DNA of 64,000 nt from Sphingomonas sp. Leaf242 (GCF_001422045.1 NZ_LMLW01000010.1:218756-282755); one strand, 5' to 3'; shown: positions 1 to 9,022, counted from the first letter of the stretch. Made by a program: numbers and translations. The notes: generated by a model not told the origin, from the sequence alone.

Positions 1-1113
1 TGGTTCATCGCCTATTTCTTCGCGTCGATCCCGTCGGCCAAGCTGATCGAGCGGATCGGGTATCAGAAGTCGATGGTGTTCGGCCTTGCGCTGATGGCGG
101 GCGGTGCGCTGTTGATGGTGCCGGCCGCGCGGATCCCGTCCTACGGCGTTACGCTGGTGGCGTTGTTCATCATCGCCAGCGGGATCACGCTGCTGCAGGT
201 CGCCGCGAACCCGTATGTCGCGGTCGTCGGTCCGCCCGAGACCGCGTCGTCGCGGTTGAACCTGGTCCAGGCGTTCAACTCGGCGGGTGCGACGCTCGCG
301 CCGCTGTTCGGTGGCTATCTTATCCTTGGCCGTTCGACCTCGGGCACCGCTGCGGCAGGATCGACCGCGACGCTGACCGCCGCCGAGCGACTCGCGGATG
401 CGCAGTCGGTGGTGTTGCCGTATCTGATCGTCGCCGGCGTCCTCGTCGTGCTCGCGGTGGTGATCGCGCGGTTCCCGTTGCCGGCGATGGGAGCGTCGAC
501 GCAGCGCTCCGCCAAGGAGGCGCGCAAGGGTCTGTCGCTCTGGTCGCACCGCAACCTGGTGTTCGGCATTCCCGCGATCTTCATCTACCTGATCGCCGAG
601 ATCGGCGTCGCCAACCTGTTCATCAACTTCGTCAGCCAGCCGCAGATCGGCAACCTCAGCCACGAACAGGCGTCGCATTACCTGTTCATCCTGTGGGGCG
701 GGATGATGGTGGGTCGACTCGTCGGCAGCTATGTCATGCGTACCGTGCCCGCCGAACGCGTGCTCGCGATCGCCAGCATCGGCGCGTGCGTCGTCATGCT
801 GATCGCCACCTTCACCACCGGCCATGTCGCGATGTGGGCGCTGATCTCGGTCGGCCTGTTCCATTCGATCATGTTCCCGACGATCTTCACGCTCGGCATC
901 AAGGGTCTTGGGCCGCTGACCGAGGAGGGCTCGGGACTGCTGATCATGGCAATCGCCGGTGGGGCGCTGGTGATCGTGCAGGGCTGGCTGGCGGACAATT
1001 ACGGCCTGCAGTCGTCGTTCCTGCTGACCGCGGCGTGCGAACTCTATGTGTTGTTCTACGCGGTGTGGGGATCGAAGGTGACCGATCCGCTGCCCGATCA
1101 GACCGTCGCATAA
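1..1113 (+). CDS. Sugar MFS transporter, FucP family (5' truncated)
   Basis: The reading frame is open from base 1, so the start lies outside the window; 370 C-terminal residues are visible. It is a polytopic inner-membrane protein with many hydrophobic helices. The stretch VAANPYVAVVG, followed by RLNLVQAFNS and then a Gly-rich helix, is typical of the FucP/glucose-galactose branch of the MFS, which imports hexoses, fucose or related sugars with protons. The C-terminal half contains GIKGLGPLTEEGSGLL, also typical of this branch. An AraD1-type enzyme follows 189 bp downstream on the same strand, which suggests import of a pentose, deoxy-sugar or sugar acid. The substrate cannot be read from the sequence. 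The gap to the next gene holds a short AT-rich stretch near 1183-1201 that could carry a promoter. Confidence 0.85.
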   Translation, partial: WFIAYFFASIPSAKLIERIGYQKSMVFGLALMAGGALLMVPAARIPSYGVTLVALFIIASGITLLQVAANPYVAVVGPPETASSRLNLVQAFNSAGATLAPLFGGYLILGRSTSGTAAAGSTATLTAAERLADAQSVVLPYLIVAGVLVVLAVVIARFPLPAMGASTQRSAKEARKGLSLWSHRNLVFGIPAIFIYLIAEIGVANLFINFVSQPQIGNLSHEQASHYLFILWGGMMVGRLVGSYVMRTVPAERVLAIASIGACVVMLIATFTTGHVAMWALISVGLFHSIMFPTIFTLGIKGLGPLTEEGSGLLIMAIAGGALVIVQGWLADNYGLQSSFLLTAACELYVLFYAVWGSKVTDPLPDQTVA

Positions 1114-1302
1114 TCGGGCGCATGACGACGCGGGCAGGGGGTAACCTTTGGTCGCTGTCATGTCGGACTATTCTGCTGGATGCACTTATACGATATATAC
1201 GCCTCGATCGCGCTTCCGGCTGGTCGAGGCGTTGGTGTATCTGGCGACGAAATCGCGCCCTGGGTCGGTGCAGTCCGTCACCGCCGGGTCCGTTAGGAGA
1301 GA

Positions 1303-2298
1303 ATGATGACGTTACGTTTGCTGCAGCATGTCGGCGCCGACGGTACGCGCTCGGTGATCGCCGCGACCGCCGAGGGGGCGGCGTTCGTGAAGGGCGTCGA
1401 CAGCGTCCGCGCGCTGGCCACCAAGGCGATCGCCGACGGCAGCGATCTCGCGGCGGCAGTGGCATCTTGCGGGACCGATGCGAGCGTCGACATCGTGGCC
1501 GAACTGGCGGCTGGACGGATCATGTCGCCGATCGACCATGTCGATCCGGCGCATCTGATCATGACCGGCACCGGCCTGACGCATCTCGGCTCGGCCGAGG
1601 GGCGCGACAAGATGCACCGCGCCGCCGCCGACACGGCGAAGCAGACCGATTCGATGCGGATGTTCCTCGAAGGCGTCGAGGGCGGCAAGCCCGCGCCCGG
1701 CCAGCGTGGCCAGCAGCCCGAATGGTTCTACAAGGGTGACGGTTCGGGGCTGGTCGCGCCGGGGGCTGCGCTCACGATGCCCGATTTCGCCGAAGATGGC
1801 GGCGAGGAGCCCGAGCTTGCCGGGATCTACCTGATCGGACCGGACGGTACGCCGTTCCGGCTCGGGCTGTGCCTCGCCAACGAGTTCAGCGACCATGTGA
1901 CCGAGCGGCACAATTATCTGTGGCTGGCGCATTCGAAGCTGCGCCAGGCATCGCTCGGGCCCGAACTGCTGGTCGGTACGCCGCCCGAGCATATCGAGGG
2001 CGCGAGCCGCATCCACCGCGACGGCGCATTGCTGTGGGAAAAGCCGTTCCTGTCGGGCGAGGCGAACATGTCGCACAGCATCGCCAATCTCGAGGCGCAT
2101 CATTTCAAATACGACCTGTTCCGCCGGCCCGGTGATGTCCATGTCCATTTCTTCGGTACCGCGACGCTGTCGTTCGCGGACGGCGTGACGACGCGCGAGG
2201 GCGATGTCTTCGAGATCGAGGCCGCGCCGTTCACGCTGCCGCTGCGCAACACGCTGACCAAGGCCGCCCCGCGCCCGCTGTCGGTCGTCACGCTCTAA
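1303..2298 (+). CDS. AraD1/GguC-type protein, fumarylacetoacetate hydrolase-like fold
   Basis: 331 residues, cytoplasmic, no signal peptide. The start is a double ATG (1303 and 1306) preceded by AGGAGA at 1295-1300. The C-terminal half carries features of the FAH superfamily: a GDGSGLV stretch, an acidic region (DFAEDGGEEPELAGIYLIG) and a late FFGTATLSFADG motif. The family includes 2-keto-3-deoxy-pentonate dehydratases of oxidative pentose degradation and GguC proteins linked to sugar uptake. The upstream sugar transporter, and the sugar-acid dehydratase, semialdehyde dehydrogenase and lactonase at the far end of this window, fit a role as 2-keto-3-deoxy-acid dehydratase. That role is inference. 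The substrate could be a xylose, arabinose or galactarate derivative. Confidence 0.75.
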   Translation: MMTLRLLQHVGADGTRSVIAATAEGAAFVKGVDSVRALATKAIADGSDLAAAVASCGTDASVDIVAELAAGRIMSPIDHVDPAHLIMTGTGLTHLGSAEGRDKMHRAAADTAKQTDSMRMFLEGVEGGKPAPGQRGQQPEWFYKGDGSGLVAPGAALTMPDFAEDGGEEPELAGIYLIGPDGTPFRLGLCLANEFSDHVTERHNYLWLAHSKLRQASLGPELLVGTPPEHIEGASRIHRDGALLWEKPFLSGEANMSHSIANLEAHHFKYDLFRRPGDVHVHFFGTATLSFADGVTTREGDVFEIEAAPFTLPLRNTLTKAAPRPLSVVTL

Positions 2299-2960
2299 GC
2301 TAGCTCCTACCGACCGACGCTACGATGCCGGGTGTCCGCGCATCGTAAGGTCGGTCGCGCATGTGGCTTTGCATGGCCCGTAGATCGGTCTGGTCCGGCG
2401 GATCGACAGTCATGAGACGGCGAGTGCGTCGGATGGCCGTCATGCGCCGCGCCCGCCGCGTCCTGCATGACGCGGTCGAAACGATCGCGCGGCACGGGTG
2501 GGCTATGAGCCGTCACCGGTATTTCCGAATGCGGCGAGGCCGTAGAATGCGATCGCCTCGCGCTCGGCGCAGACGTGCTCTCGCCCGATCGATAGCGACG
2601 GCTAGAAATTCGTATCACCGGTAATAACGGCACAGCACAACATGTATGTGCTTGTTATGGCTTGCGTTATCAGGTTTGGGCGAATACTGCGCCGACCAGT
2701 CAAAAACGAAGAACTACTTGGCATAAAAATTGGAGGCGACGGTTCGGCATGCTTCGCCGGTTCGTCCGGCAGGAGATAATCCGGCGCGTTTTATCGTGCG
2801 ATCGGTGATGATTTCGGCTGTCGCCGGAACGCGTTGTCTACAGGCGCGAACCTTCCGTCAGGCTCGGGCTTCGAACATATTTTGCGGCGATCGAAAAGAC
2901 CCGGTTGCAGCTGGACACAGGACAGACAGGCCATCGTGCCAAGGACGAGAGAGGCTGGGC
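2299..2960. other. Gene-poor intergenic stretch with a lower-GC patch
   Basis: About 660 bp without a convincing gene. Open frames here are very Arg- or Ser-rich and have no family resemblance, so they look like by-products of high GC. From about 2625 to 2740 the base composition falls to near 50% G+C, well below the surroundings. Runs such as CAAAAACGAAGAA and ATAAAAATTGG occur there. This may hold the promoter for the methyltransferase at 2961 or mark acquired DNA. No repeat or integrase was seen. Confidence 0.5.
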
Positions 2961-3794
2961 GTGCAGAACATTGACAAGGCGACGGTCGAGGGATTCGGCG
3001 AGGAGTGGGCGGCGTTCGATCAGACGGCCATGTCGAACGACGAATGGCAGCACCATTTCGATGGCTATTTCTCGCTGCTCGACTTTAGCCGACTGCCCGC
3101 GGAGGCCGAGGGATTCGATCTCGGGTGCGGCTCGGGCCGATGGGCGGCCGGAGTCGTGCCGAAAGTCGGGAAGCTGCACTGCATCGACCCCGCCGCCGCC
3201 GCGCTCGATGTCGCCCGCCGCCGCCTGAAAGACAGCACGAACGTCCAGTTCCATCATGCGGATGCTGCAGCCATACCGCTCGCCGACGGCAGCCAGGATT
3301 TCGGGTACTCGCTGGGCGTCCTGCACCATATTCCCGATACGGCACAGGCCCTCAGGGACGCGGTCACGAAGCTGAAGCCGGGAGCGCCTTTCCTCACCTA
3401 TCTATATTATGCGTTCGATCAGCGGCCCGCGTGGTTTCGCGCGACCTGGAAAGCGTCGGATACCGTCCGGCGCGGCATATCGAAGCTGCCGATCGGTCCG
3501 CGCAAAGCCATCACCTCGATCATCGCCGCCACCGTGTATTGGCCGGCCGCAAAAGTCGCGACCGTCGTCGACCGGCTGGGTGGGAACGTCGATGCGATTC
3601 CGCTGAGTTCCTATCGAAAATACAGCTTCTATACCATGCGGACCGATGCGCTCGATCGCTTCGGAACACGATTGGAGCAGCGATTCTCTAAAGCCCAGAT
3701 CCAGGCGATGATGGAGGCTGCCGGCCTGGAGGATGTACGGTTCCGTGACGGGGTGCCGTACTGGGTGGCGATCGGTACCAAGAAGCGCGTCTGA
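2961..3794 (+). CDS. Class I SAM-dependent methyltransferase
   Basis: 277 residues from a GTG start at 2961, preceded by GAGAGG. The frame stays open further upstream to a TTG at 2730, but that extension looks non-coding. Motif I is visible as FDLGCGSGRW, followed by the acidic end of strand 2 (LHCIDPAA) and a motif IV-like stretch (FGYSLGVLHHIPD), the Methyltransf_11/25 type. After this core come an alpha-helical region and a conserved-looking C-terminal stretch (SSYRKYSFYTMRTDALDRFG). Similar proteins are often found in glycan or lipid-modification loci, but nothing here identifies the acceptor. It stands alone between a long non-coding stretch and a tRNA, with slightly lower GC than its surroundings, so horizontal acquisition is possible. 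Confidence 0.8.
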   Translation: MQNIDKATVEGFGEEWAAFDQTAMSNDEWQHHFDGYFSLLDFSRLPAEAEGFDLGCGSGRWAAGVVPKVGKLHCIDPAAAALDVARRRLKDSTNVQFHHADAAAIPLADGSQDFGYSLGVLHHIPDTAQALRDAVTKLKPGAPFLTYLYYAFDQRPAWFRATWKASDTVRRGISKLPIGPRKAITSIIAATVYWPAAKVATVVDRLGGNVDAIPLSSYRKYSFYTMRTDALDRFGTRLEQRFSKAQIQAMMEAAGLEDVRFRDGVPYWVAIGTKKRV

Positions 3795-3990
3795 GCGAAG
3801 CCGACACGACGGCAGATGGTCAGCCGCGCGGATCGCGTGCGTCAGACCTGCGATCATTACGCATACTCGCCATCGGCGCTGTAGTGCACGGGCAGGAGCG
3901 GCTCTTGGCTGCAACCCTATGGCTCGCGCGCCGCGAGGGACGTCGAACCGGATGTCCCGACCGGGCGGAGTACGGCATGCGAATGAAAAT

Positions 3991-4066
3991 TGGTGGGCCC
4001 GGCAGGAATCGAACCCGCAACCTAGCCGTTATGAGCGGCCAGCTCTAACCGTTGAGCTACAGGCCC
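3991..4066 (-). tRNA. tRNA with CAT anticodon, most likely tRNA-Ile2
   Basis: The reverse complement folds as a complete 76-base cloverleaf with encoded CCA. The acceptor stem pairs GGGCCTG with CGGGCCC. The D stem is GCTC/GAGC with an 8-base loop, and the anticodon stem is GGCCG/CGGCT with loop CTCATAA (anticodon CAT). The T stem is GCGGG/CCTGC. A CAT anticodon can be elongator Met, initiator Met or Ile2, in which C34 becomes lysidine. The first acceptor pair is a normal G-C, so this is not an initiator. The short D loop and strong G1-G3 start resemble Ile2 more than elongator Met. tilS lies outside the window. Confidence 0.93.
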
Positions 4067-4127
4067 CACCGGTGCCTGCGTTAGCGCAAGCGTCCAGCCC
4101 GCAAAAGAGCGCAAAGCAACGACCACA

Positions 4128-4160
4128 AAGAAAAAGGGCGCTCCCGAAGGAACGCCCTTT
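4128..4160 (-). terminator. Rho-independent terminator after the small lipoprotein gene
   Basis: On the minus strand a stem of AAAGGGCG plus four further pairs closes on a TTCG tetraloop and is followed by a run of T (AAAAA on the plus strand at 4131-4135). It lies 43 bp beyond the stop codon of the lipoprotein gene at 4203. Confidence 0.85.
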
Positions 4161-4202
4161 CCGACACCAAAACTCTATCGAGCGCGAACGCCCGACAGGG
4201 TC

Positions 4203-4469
4203 TTAGTTCATGTTGTCGGTCTTTGCGTCGGCAGCGTCACGGACGTTGTCGGCAGCAGCGTTCATGTTGTCGGCTGCGTTCTCGAGAACGTCGGTAGCGA
4301 CGCCGTTCGAGGTGTTGTCCGCCATGGCGTCCATGTTGTCAGCCTGCATTTCCATGTTGTCAGCCAGCATGTCCGCGTTGTTCTCAACGGCGGCGGCTTC
4401 TGGCGACTTGCTGCAGGCTGCGACGGACATCAGGCCGGCGGCAGCAGCGATCAGAACGATCTTCTTCAT
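4203..4469 (-). CDS. Small Asp/Asn/Ala-rich lipoprotein
   Basis: 88 residues from the ATG at 4469, which has GGGAG 7 bases upstream. A second ATG 18 bases further up lacks such a site. The N-terminus is a lipoprotein signal (MKKIVLIAAAAGLMSVAAC), with cleavage expected before the Cys of VAAC. The mature part is a low-complexity chain built from repeats such as LADNM, QADNM, MADN and AADN, probably helical or disordered, with no aromatic residues. It is likely tethered in the periplasm. A second small lipoprotein of similar style lies at 27490. Function unknown; the repeat style recalls late-embryogenesis-abundant or coiled-coil stabilising proteins, which is inference only. Its own terminator follows. 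Confidence 0.75.
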   Translation of the reverse strand: MKKIVLIAAAAGLMSVAACSKSPEAAAVENNADMLADNMEMQADNMDAMADNTSNGVATDVLENAADNMNAAADNVRDAADAKTDNMN

Positions 4470-4623
4470 TCGAATGCTCCCAAGCATAGTTTCACTCGCG
4501 GCCGACCCGATTGCCGTCGCGAAGTCACGTCAAATAGCGGCCCCCGGCGGGGGGTCAATCCGCTAAATTCATCTCTCCGCAAGGTTTGCGGCAGAACGAT
4601 GACGTTTCGGTTGCAGCGACTGG

Positions 4624-6027
4624 TCACTTTCCGGGCACGATCGGACCGATTTCCTCGGGCGCATTGGCTACCGTCGCGATCATCGCGGTCCATGCCGCGA
4701 CGTTCTGGCGAAGCTGCTCAGGGTCGATCCGCTCCAGCGTATCCTCGGGCGTGTGGTGGTAGTCGAAGTACCGCTGGCCTGACTGGTTGAGATCGATCCC
4801 CGCCACCCCGGTCGCGATCGTAGGGCCGACATCGGTGCCGCCATGCGGAGCATCGGCCCCGCGGATGATCCCGAGCGGGGCGAGTGCGACGGCCAGGCGA
4901 TCCTCGATGGGCTTGGCGGCGGCGGGCAGGCTGCTTTCGAACCGCCAGACGCGATCGGCCCCGAAATCCGATTCGGCGGCGGTCGCATGGCGCTCGCCCG
5001 CGTGTGCCTTGGCGTAGGCCAGCCCGCCGAAGCCGCCGCTTTCCTCGTCGCCGAACCAGACGACGCGGATCGTGCGGCGTGGGCGCTGGCCGCCGTCCAT
5101 CACGATCTTGGCAGCCGCCGCGGTGATCGCGATACCCGCGCCGTCGTCGATCGCGCCGGTACCGAGATCCCAGCTGTCGAGATGGCCCCCGACCAGCACG
5201 ATCCCGGCCTTGGGATCGGTGCCGGGGACTTCAGCGACGACGTTGCCGGATTCGCGCATGCCGACCTGGTGATCGTCGAGGATCAACCGCATCGTCACCG
5301 GCTTGCCGAGCTTGATCATCCGTTCGAGGTTCGCTGCGTCGGAGACCGACAGCGCCGCGGCCGGGATCGGCGTGACGCCGGGCTCGAAATTGGTCGTGCC
5401 GGCATGCGGCCCGCGGCCCTGGTCCGTGCCGATCGAACGGATCACGATCGCCGCCGCGCCCTTCTTCGAGGCGACATTGGGACCGACGAACCGCGCGGTG
5501 CCCTGGCTGCCATAGCTCGACCCGTCCTGCGTCGGCTGCATCGAATTCGAGACGAAGGCGATCCGGCCCTTCAGGCTACCCACTGGCGCCAGCGCAAGAT
5601 CGTTGTAGCTCGCGAAATACGTCACCGGCAGCGTCAGCCCGGCGGGCGGCGTCGCGCCCGAATTGCCGAGCCCGACCAGCCGCAGCTTCTGCGGATAGGG
5701 CGAGACGATCTCGGCGCTCTCGGCGCCGCGCTGCCAGACCGGCAGCTGGTAGGTCTCGATCCGTACGTTCTTGAACCCGAGCGCCTTCAGCTTGGCGACC
5801 GACCAGACGCGTGCGCGCGCTTCCGCTTCGGTGCCGGTCATCCGTGGGCCGACCTCGGTCGTGATCCCCTCGACGATCTTGTACGCGGTGTCGTCGGTCA
5901 GCGCCTTGTCGCGGAGTGCTGCGACCTTCGCGTCGACCGCGGTCGCCGGGGCAGCGGTGCGCTGCGCCACGACGGGAACGGCGGTGATGACGGCACAGGC
6001 CGCTAGAAATGGTGCGATACGCGTCAT
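4624..6027 (-). CDS. Exported M28-family zinc metallopeptidase
   Basis: 467 residues with a Sec signal peptide ending near VVAQ (about residue 21). It belongs to the M28 group that includes aminopeptidases and carboxypeptidase Q-like enzymes. Zinc ligands and catalytic residues are seen as GGHLDSWD (His282, Asp284), IDDGAG (Asp294) and DEESGGFGG (Glu328/329), with a late HGGTDVGPT holding a further His. A PA-like insertion sits between about residues 130 and 260. It probably trims peptides in the periplasm. It is transcribed away from ettA from a shared 120-bp upstream gap. A G/C-rich hairpin at 4541-4553 follows its stop codon. Confidence 0.88.
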   Translation of the reverse strand: MTRIAPFLAACAVITAVPVVAQRTAAPATAVDAKVAALRDKALTDDTAYKIVEGITTEVGPRMTGTEAEARARVWSVAKLKALGFKNVRIETYQLPVWQRGAESAEIVSPYPQKLRLVGLGNSGATPPAGLTLPVTYFASYNDLALAPVGSLKGRIAFVSNSMQPTQDGSSYGSQGTARFVGPNVASKKGAAAIVIRSIGTDQGRGPHAGTTNFEPGVTPIPAAALSVSDAANLERMIKLGKPVTMRLILDDHQVGMRESGNVVAEVPGTDPKAGIVLVGGHLDSWDLGTGAIDDGAGIAITAAAAKIVMDGGQRPRRTIRVVWFGDEESGGFGGLAYAKAHAGERHATAAESDFGADRVWRFESSLPAAAKPIEDRLAVALAPLGIIRGADAPHGGTDVGPTIATGVAGIDLNQSGQRYFDYHHTPEDTLERIDPEQLRQNVAAWTAMIATVANAPEEIGPIVPGK

Positions 6028-6148
6028 CGGCTATTCCCCTTGGTGTCGACCCACCGTTAGGTCCGAGCGCGTGCGTTGCCAACCTTCGCGCCTGCCCTTA
6101 CATGCGCAGATCAATCCCGCCCTCACGAACACCCGAACGGAGACCCCC

Positions 6149-7828
6149 GTGGCCGGCCAATACGCCTATGTCATGAAGGACATGACGAAGACCTTCCCCG
6201 GCGCGCCCAAGCCGGTGCTGTCGAACATCAACCTGCAATTCTATCATGGCGCCAAGATCGGCATCGTCGGCCCCAACGGTGCAGGCAAGTCGACGCTGAT
6301 CAAGATCATGGCCGGCATCGACAAGGATTATACCGGCGAGGCATGGCCGGGCGAGAACGTCACGGTCGGCTATCTGGAGCAGGAGCCGCAGCTCGACGCC
6401 TCGAAGACCGTGCTGGAGAACGTCAAGGACGGCGCGCGCGGCGTTGCGGACATGGTCGACCGTTTCAACGCGATTTCGGCCGAGATGGGCGATCCCCAGG
6501 ACGACACCGACTTCGACGCGCTGCTCGAAGAGATGGGCACGCTACAGGAAAAGATCGACGCGGTCGACGGGTGGACGCTCGACAACCAGCTCGAGGTCGC
6601 GATGGAAGCACTGCGCTGCCCGCCGGGCGACTGGCCGGTCGACAAGCTGTCGGGTGGTGAGAAGCGCCGCGTCGCACTGACCCGCCTGCTGATCCAGAAG
6701 CCGGGGATCCTGCTGCTCGACGAGCCCACCAACCATCTCGACGCCGAAAGCGTCCAGTGGCTGGAGAACCACCTGAAGGATTATGCCGGCGCGGTGCTGA
6801 TGATCACCCATGACCGCTATTTCCTCGACAACGTCGTCGGCTGGGTCCTGGAGCTCGATCGTGGCAAGTATTTCCCGTACGAGGGCAACTACTCGACCTA
6901 TCTCGAGAAGAAGGCCAAGCGCCTCGAGCAGGAGGATCGCGAGGAATCCGGTCGTCAGACCGCGATCAAGAACGAGCTCGAATGGATCCGCCAGGGTGCC
7001 AAGGCACGCCAGACCAAGTCCAAGGCGCGTATCGCCAACTTCGAACGCCTCGTTTCCGCACAGGAAAACCGCTCGCCGGGCAAGGCGCAGATCGTCATCC
7101 AGGTGCCCGAGCGTCTCGGCGGCAAGGTGATCGAGCTCGACAATGTCTCGAAAGCCTACGGCGACAAGCTGCTGTTCGAAAATCTCAGCTTCACGTTGCC
7201 GGCGGGCGGCATCGTCGGCGTCATCGGTCCCAACGGCGCCGGCAAATCGACTTTGTTCAAGCTGATCACCGGGCAGGAGACACCGGACAGCGGCACGATC
7301 GACAAGGGATCGACCGTGCGGTTGGGCTATGTCGACCAGAGCCGCGATCATCTCGACGACAAGAAGAACGTCTGGGAAGAGATTTCCGACGGCCTCGATT
7401 CGATGAAGGTCAACGGCTTCGACCAGTCGACGCGCGCCTATGTCGGTGCGTTCAACTTCAAGGGCCAGGACCAGCAGAAGAACGTCGGCAAGCTGTCGGG
7501 CGGCGAGCGCAACCGCGTCAATATCGCCAAGATGCTGAAGCGCGGCGGCAACGTACTGCTGCTCGACGAACCGACCAACGATCTCGATGTCGAGACCCTG
7601 GGCGCGCTCGAGGAAGCGATCGAGAACTTCGCCGGGTGCGCGGTGGTGATCAGCCACGACCGCTTCTTCCTGGATCGTCTCGCCACGCACATCCTGGCGT
7701 TCGAGGGCAACAGCCATGTCGAATGGTTCGAAGGCAATTTCGAATCCTACGAAGAGGACAAGCGCCGCCGTCTGGGCGATGCGGCGGATCGTCCGACCGC
7801 GCTGTCCTACAAGAAGCTGACCCGCTGA
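6149..7828 (+). CDS. ettA: Energy-dependent translational throttle protein EttA (ABC-F ATPase)
   Basis: 559 residues from a GTG at 6149 with GGAG at 6139-6142. This start gives the family length (about 555) and places the opening AGQYAYVMKDMTK where EttA proteins begin. Upstream residues in the same open frame overlap the divergent peptidase gene and are not coding. It has two ABC ATPase domains: GPNGAGKST, LSGGEKRR and LLDEPTNHLD in the first; GPNGAGKST, LSGGERNR and LLDEPTNDLD in the second. A charged linker between them corresponds to the P-site tRNA interaction motif. EttA binds the ribosomal E site and gates the first peptide bond according to the ATP/ADP ratio. A CYTH-domain gene follows after 7 bp. 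Confidence 0.95.
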   Translation: MAGQYAYVMKDMTKTFPGAPKPVLSNINLQFYHGAKIGIVGPNGAGKSTLIKIMAGIDKDYTGEAWPGENVTVGYLEQEPQLDASKTVLENVKDGARGVADMVDRFNAISAEMGDPQDDTDFDALLEEMGTLQEKIDAVDGWTLDNQLEVAMEALRCPPGDWPVDKLSGGEKRRVALTRLLIQKPGILLLDEPTNHLDAESVQWLENHLKDYAGAVLMITHDRYFLDNVVGWVLELDRGKYFPYEGNYSTYLEKKAKRLEQEDREESGRQTAIKNELEWIRQGAKARQTKSKARIANFERLVSAQENRSPGKAQIVIQVPERLGGKVIELDNVSKAYGDKLLFENLSFTLPAGGIVGVIGPNGAGKSTLFKLITGQETPDSGTIDKGSTVRLGYVDQSRDHLDDKKNVWEEISDGLDSMKVNGFDQSTRAYVGAFNFKGQDQQKNVGKLSGGERNRVNIAKMLKRGGNVLLLDEPTNDLDVETLGALEEAIENFAGCAVVISHDRFFLDRLATHILAFEGNSHVEWFEGNFESYEEDKRRRLGDAADRPTALSYKKLTR

Positions 7829-7835
7829 TCATGGC

Positions 7836-8387
7836 GTGCTGAGAGGTCTCGACGAGGAACTGGCGGCTTACAAATACTCGCATGTCGAGCGTGAGCGGCG
7901 GTTCCTCGTCGATCCTCTGAAGCGGCCATCGCTGGACGGTTGCCGGTCGATCCTGATCGAGGATCTCTACATTACGGATACGCGGTGCCGGCTGCGGCGG
8001 AAGACCGACAGCGTCGGCGGGCGCGTGGTGCTTAAGCTGTCGAAGAAATACGATGTCCCCGATCCGCTCACGCGGCCGCTGGTGGCGACGTATCTGACGT
8101 CGGAGGAAGACGCGCTATTCGCGGCGTTGCCGGGGCACTGGTTCCGCAAGCGGCGGCATGCGGTTTCGAGCGCGTCGGGCGAGTTCGGAATCGATTCGTT
8201 CGAAGGGGCGCTCGCCGGGCTCGAGCTAGCCGAGATAGAGCAGCCCGACGCCGCGTCGCTGGCGGCCGTGCAGCCACCCGAATGGGCTCGGTCCGAGGTT
8301 ACGTATGATCCGGACTTTCAGGGCGGCACATTGGCGTTGCTCGATCAATCAAGCGCACAGATATTCGTCCAACAAGCGATGGGCTGA
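7836..8387 (+). CDS. CYTH-domain protein (triphosphate-tunnel metalloenzyme family)
   Basis: 183 residues. The only plausible start is the GTG at 7836, 7 bp after ettA, so the two are probably cotranscribed. The N-terminal signature HVERERRFLV matches the ExExK/R motif of CYTH enzymes. Basic and acidic residues expected to line the tunnel follow: CRLRRKTD, VVLKLSKKYD, RKRRHAV and GLELAEIE. Members hydrolyse or cyclise triphosphates (class IV adenylyl cyclase, thiamine triphosphatase, inorganic triphosphatase). The chain is a stand-alone CYTH domain with no CHAD domain. Which triphosphate it uses cannot be told. Pairing with an ATP-sensing translation factor is suggestive but unproven. Confidence 0.8.
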   Translation: MLRGLDEELAAYKYSHVERERRFLVDPLKRPSLDGCRSILIEDLYITDTRCRLRRKTDSVGGRVVLKLSKKYDVPDPLTRPLVATYLTSEEDALFAALPGHWFRKRRHAVSSASGEFGIDSFEGALAGLELAEIEQPDAASLAAVQPPEWARSEVTYDPDFQGGTLALLDQSSAQIFVQQAMG

Positions 8388-8960
8388 TTAAAGCGTCGCG
8401 GTGTCGACTGTCAGGTCCGGGATGGTCGTCGACTCTATGCCCGCGTCAAAGGGCGCGTCGCGTGATTGGGTGAAGCGATCGCCGACCGGTGCCCACATCT
8501 GATGGATCACTCTGGCGCGGACGTTGACGACCCAATATTCCGCGATGCCCTCACGCGCATAGATCTTGCGCTTTCGGCCGAGATCGTTGCGCAGTGTCGT
8601 GTCGGCAACCTCGATGACGAGCGCGAGCGAGGAAAGCGGGATCAGGCCTTCGCCTTCCGGCTCGGCGGTCACGGCGATATCCGGTTCCGGCACGTTGTAC
8701 GGCGGCATCGAGACCGACCCCTCGACCAGCGCCTCCAGACTTCCACCCAGGTCGCGCAACGCTGCTGCGACAAGGAAGTATAGCCGTGACTTGATCCGCG
8801 CGTGCGGCCGGTGCTGCGAATTCATGTAGACGATTTCCCCGTCCAGCAGCTCGGTCTTGCCATACGCCTCGAACGCGCCGGCGGCGTCGAGCATCAGATA
8901 GTCCTCGACCCGAAGCTTTACGGGGAGCGGCACGGTGGTAAGAGGCACCATCTCGGTCAT
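8388..8960 (-). CDS. Uma2-family (DUF820) putative endonuclease
   Basis: 190 residues, converging with the CYTH gene so that the two stop codons abut. The restriction-like fold of Uma2 proteins is visible: an N-terminal RVEDYLMLDAAGAFE, then TELLDGEIVYMN with the conserved Glu, PEPDIAVTAEPEG with the conserved Asp, and VIEVADTTLRND with Glu followed by RKRKIYAREGIAEYWVVNV. These acidic residues and the Lys form a PD-(D/E)xK-like site. The family is abundant and of unclear role. No transposase or toxin partner is adjacent. Confidence 0.85.
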   Translation of the reverse strand: MTEMVPLTTVPLPVKLRVEDYLMLDAAGAFEAYGKTELLDGEIVYMNSQHRPHARIKSRLYFLVAAALRDLGGSLEALVEGSVSMPPYNVPEPDIAVTAEPEGEGLIPLSSLALVIEVADTTLRNDLGRKRKIYAREGIAEYWVVNVRARVIHQMWAPVGDRFTQSRDAPFDAGIESTTIPDLTVDTATL

Positions 8961-9022
8961 CGCGCGAGCCTAGCATGATCGGCAAGCGTCCCCAAGACGC
9001 GTGAAACAGAGCGGAGTATGTA

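Noticed and set aside
1183..1201. AT-rich near-palindrome between the transporter and AraD1-type genes as a sugar-regulator operator
   Set aside because: The symmetry is poor and no matching copy was seen near the sugar-acid genes at the right edge.
2361..2624. Short frames on both strands downstream of the AraD1-type gene
   Set aside because: Very Arg/Met-rich or Ser/His/Arg-rich and without a ribosome site; treated as noncoding.
8388..8960. Uma2 protein as part of a defence or mobile system
   Set aside because: It stands alone between unrelated housekeeping genes, with no transposase, methylase or toxin partner.
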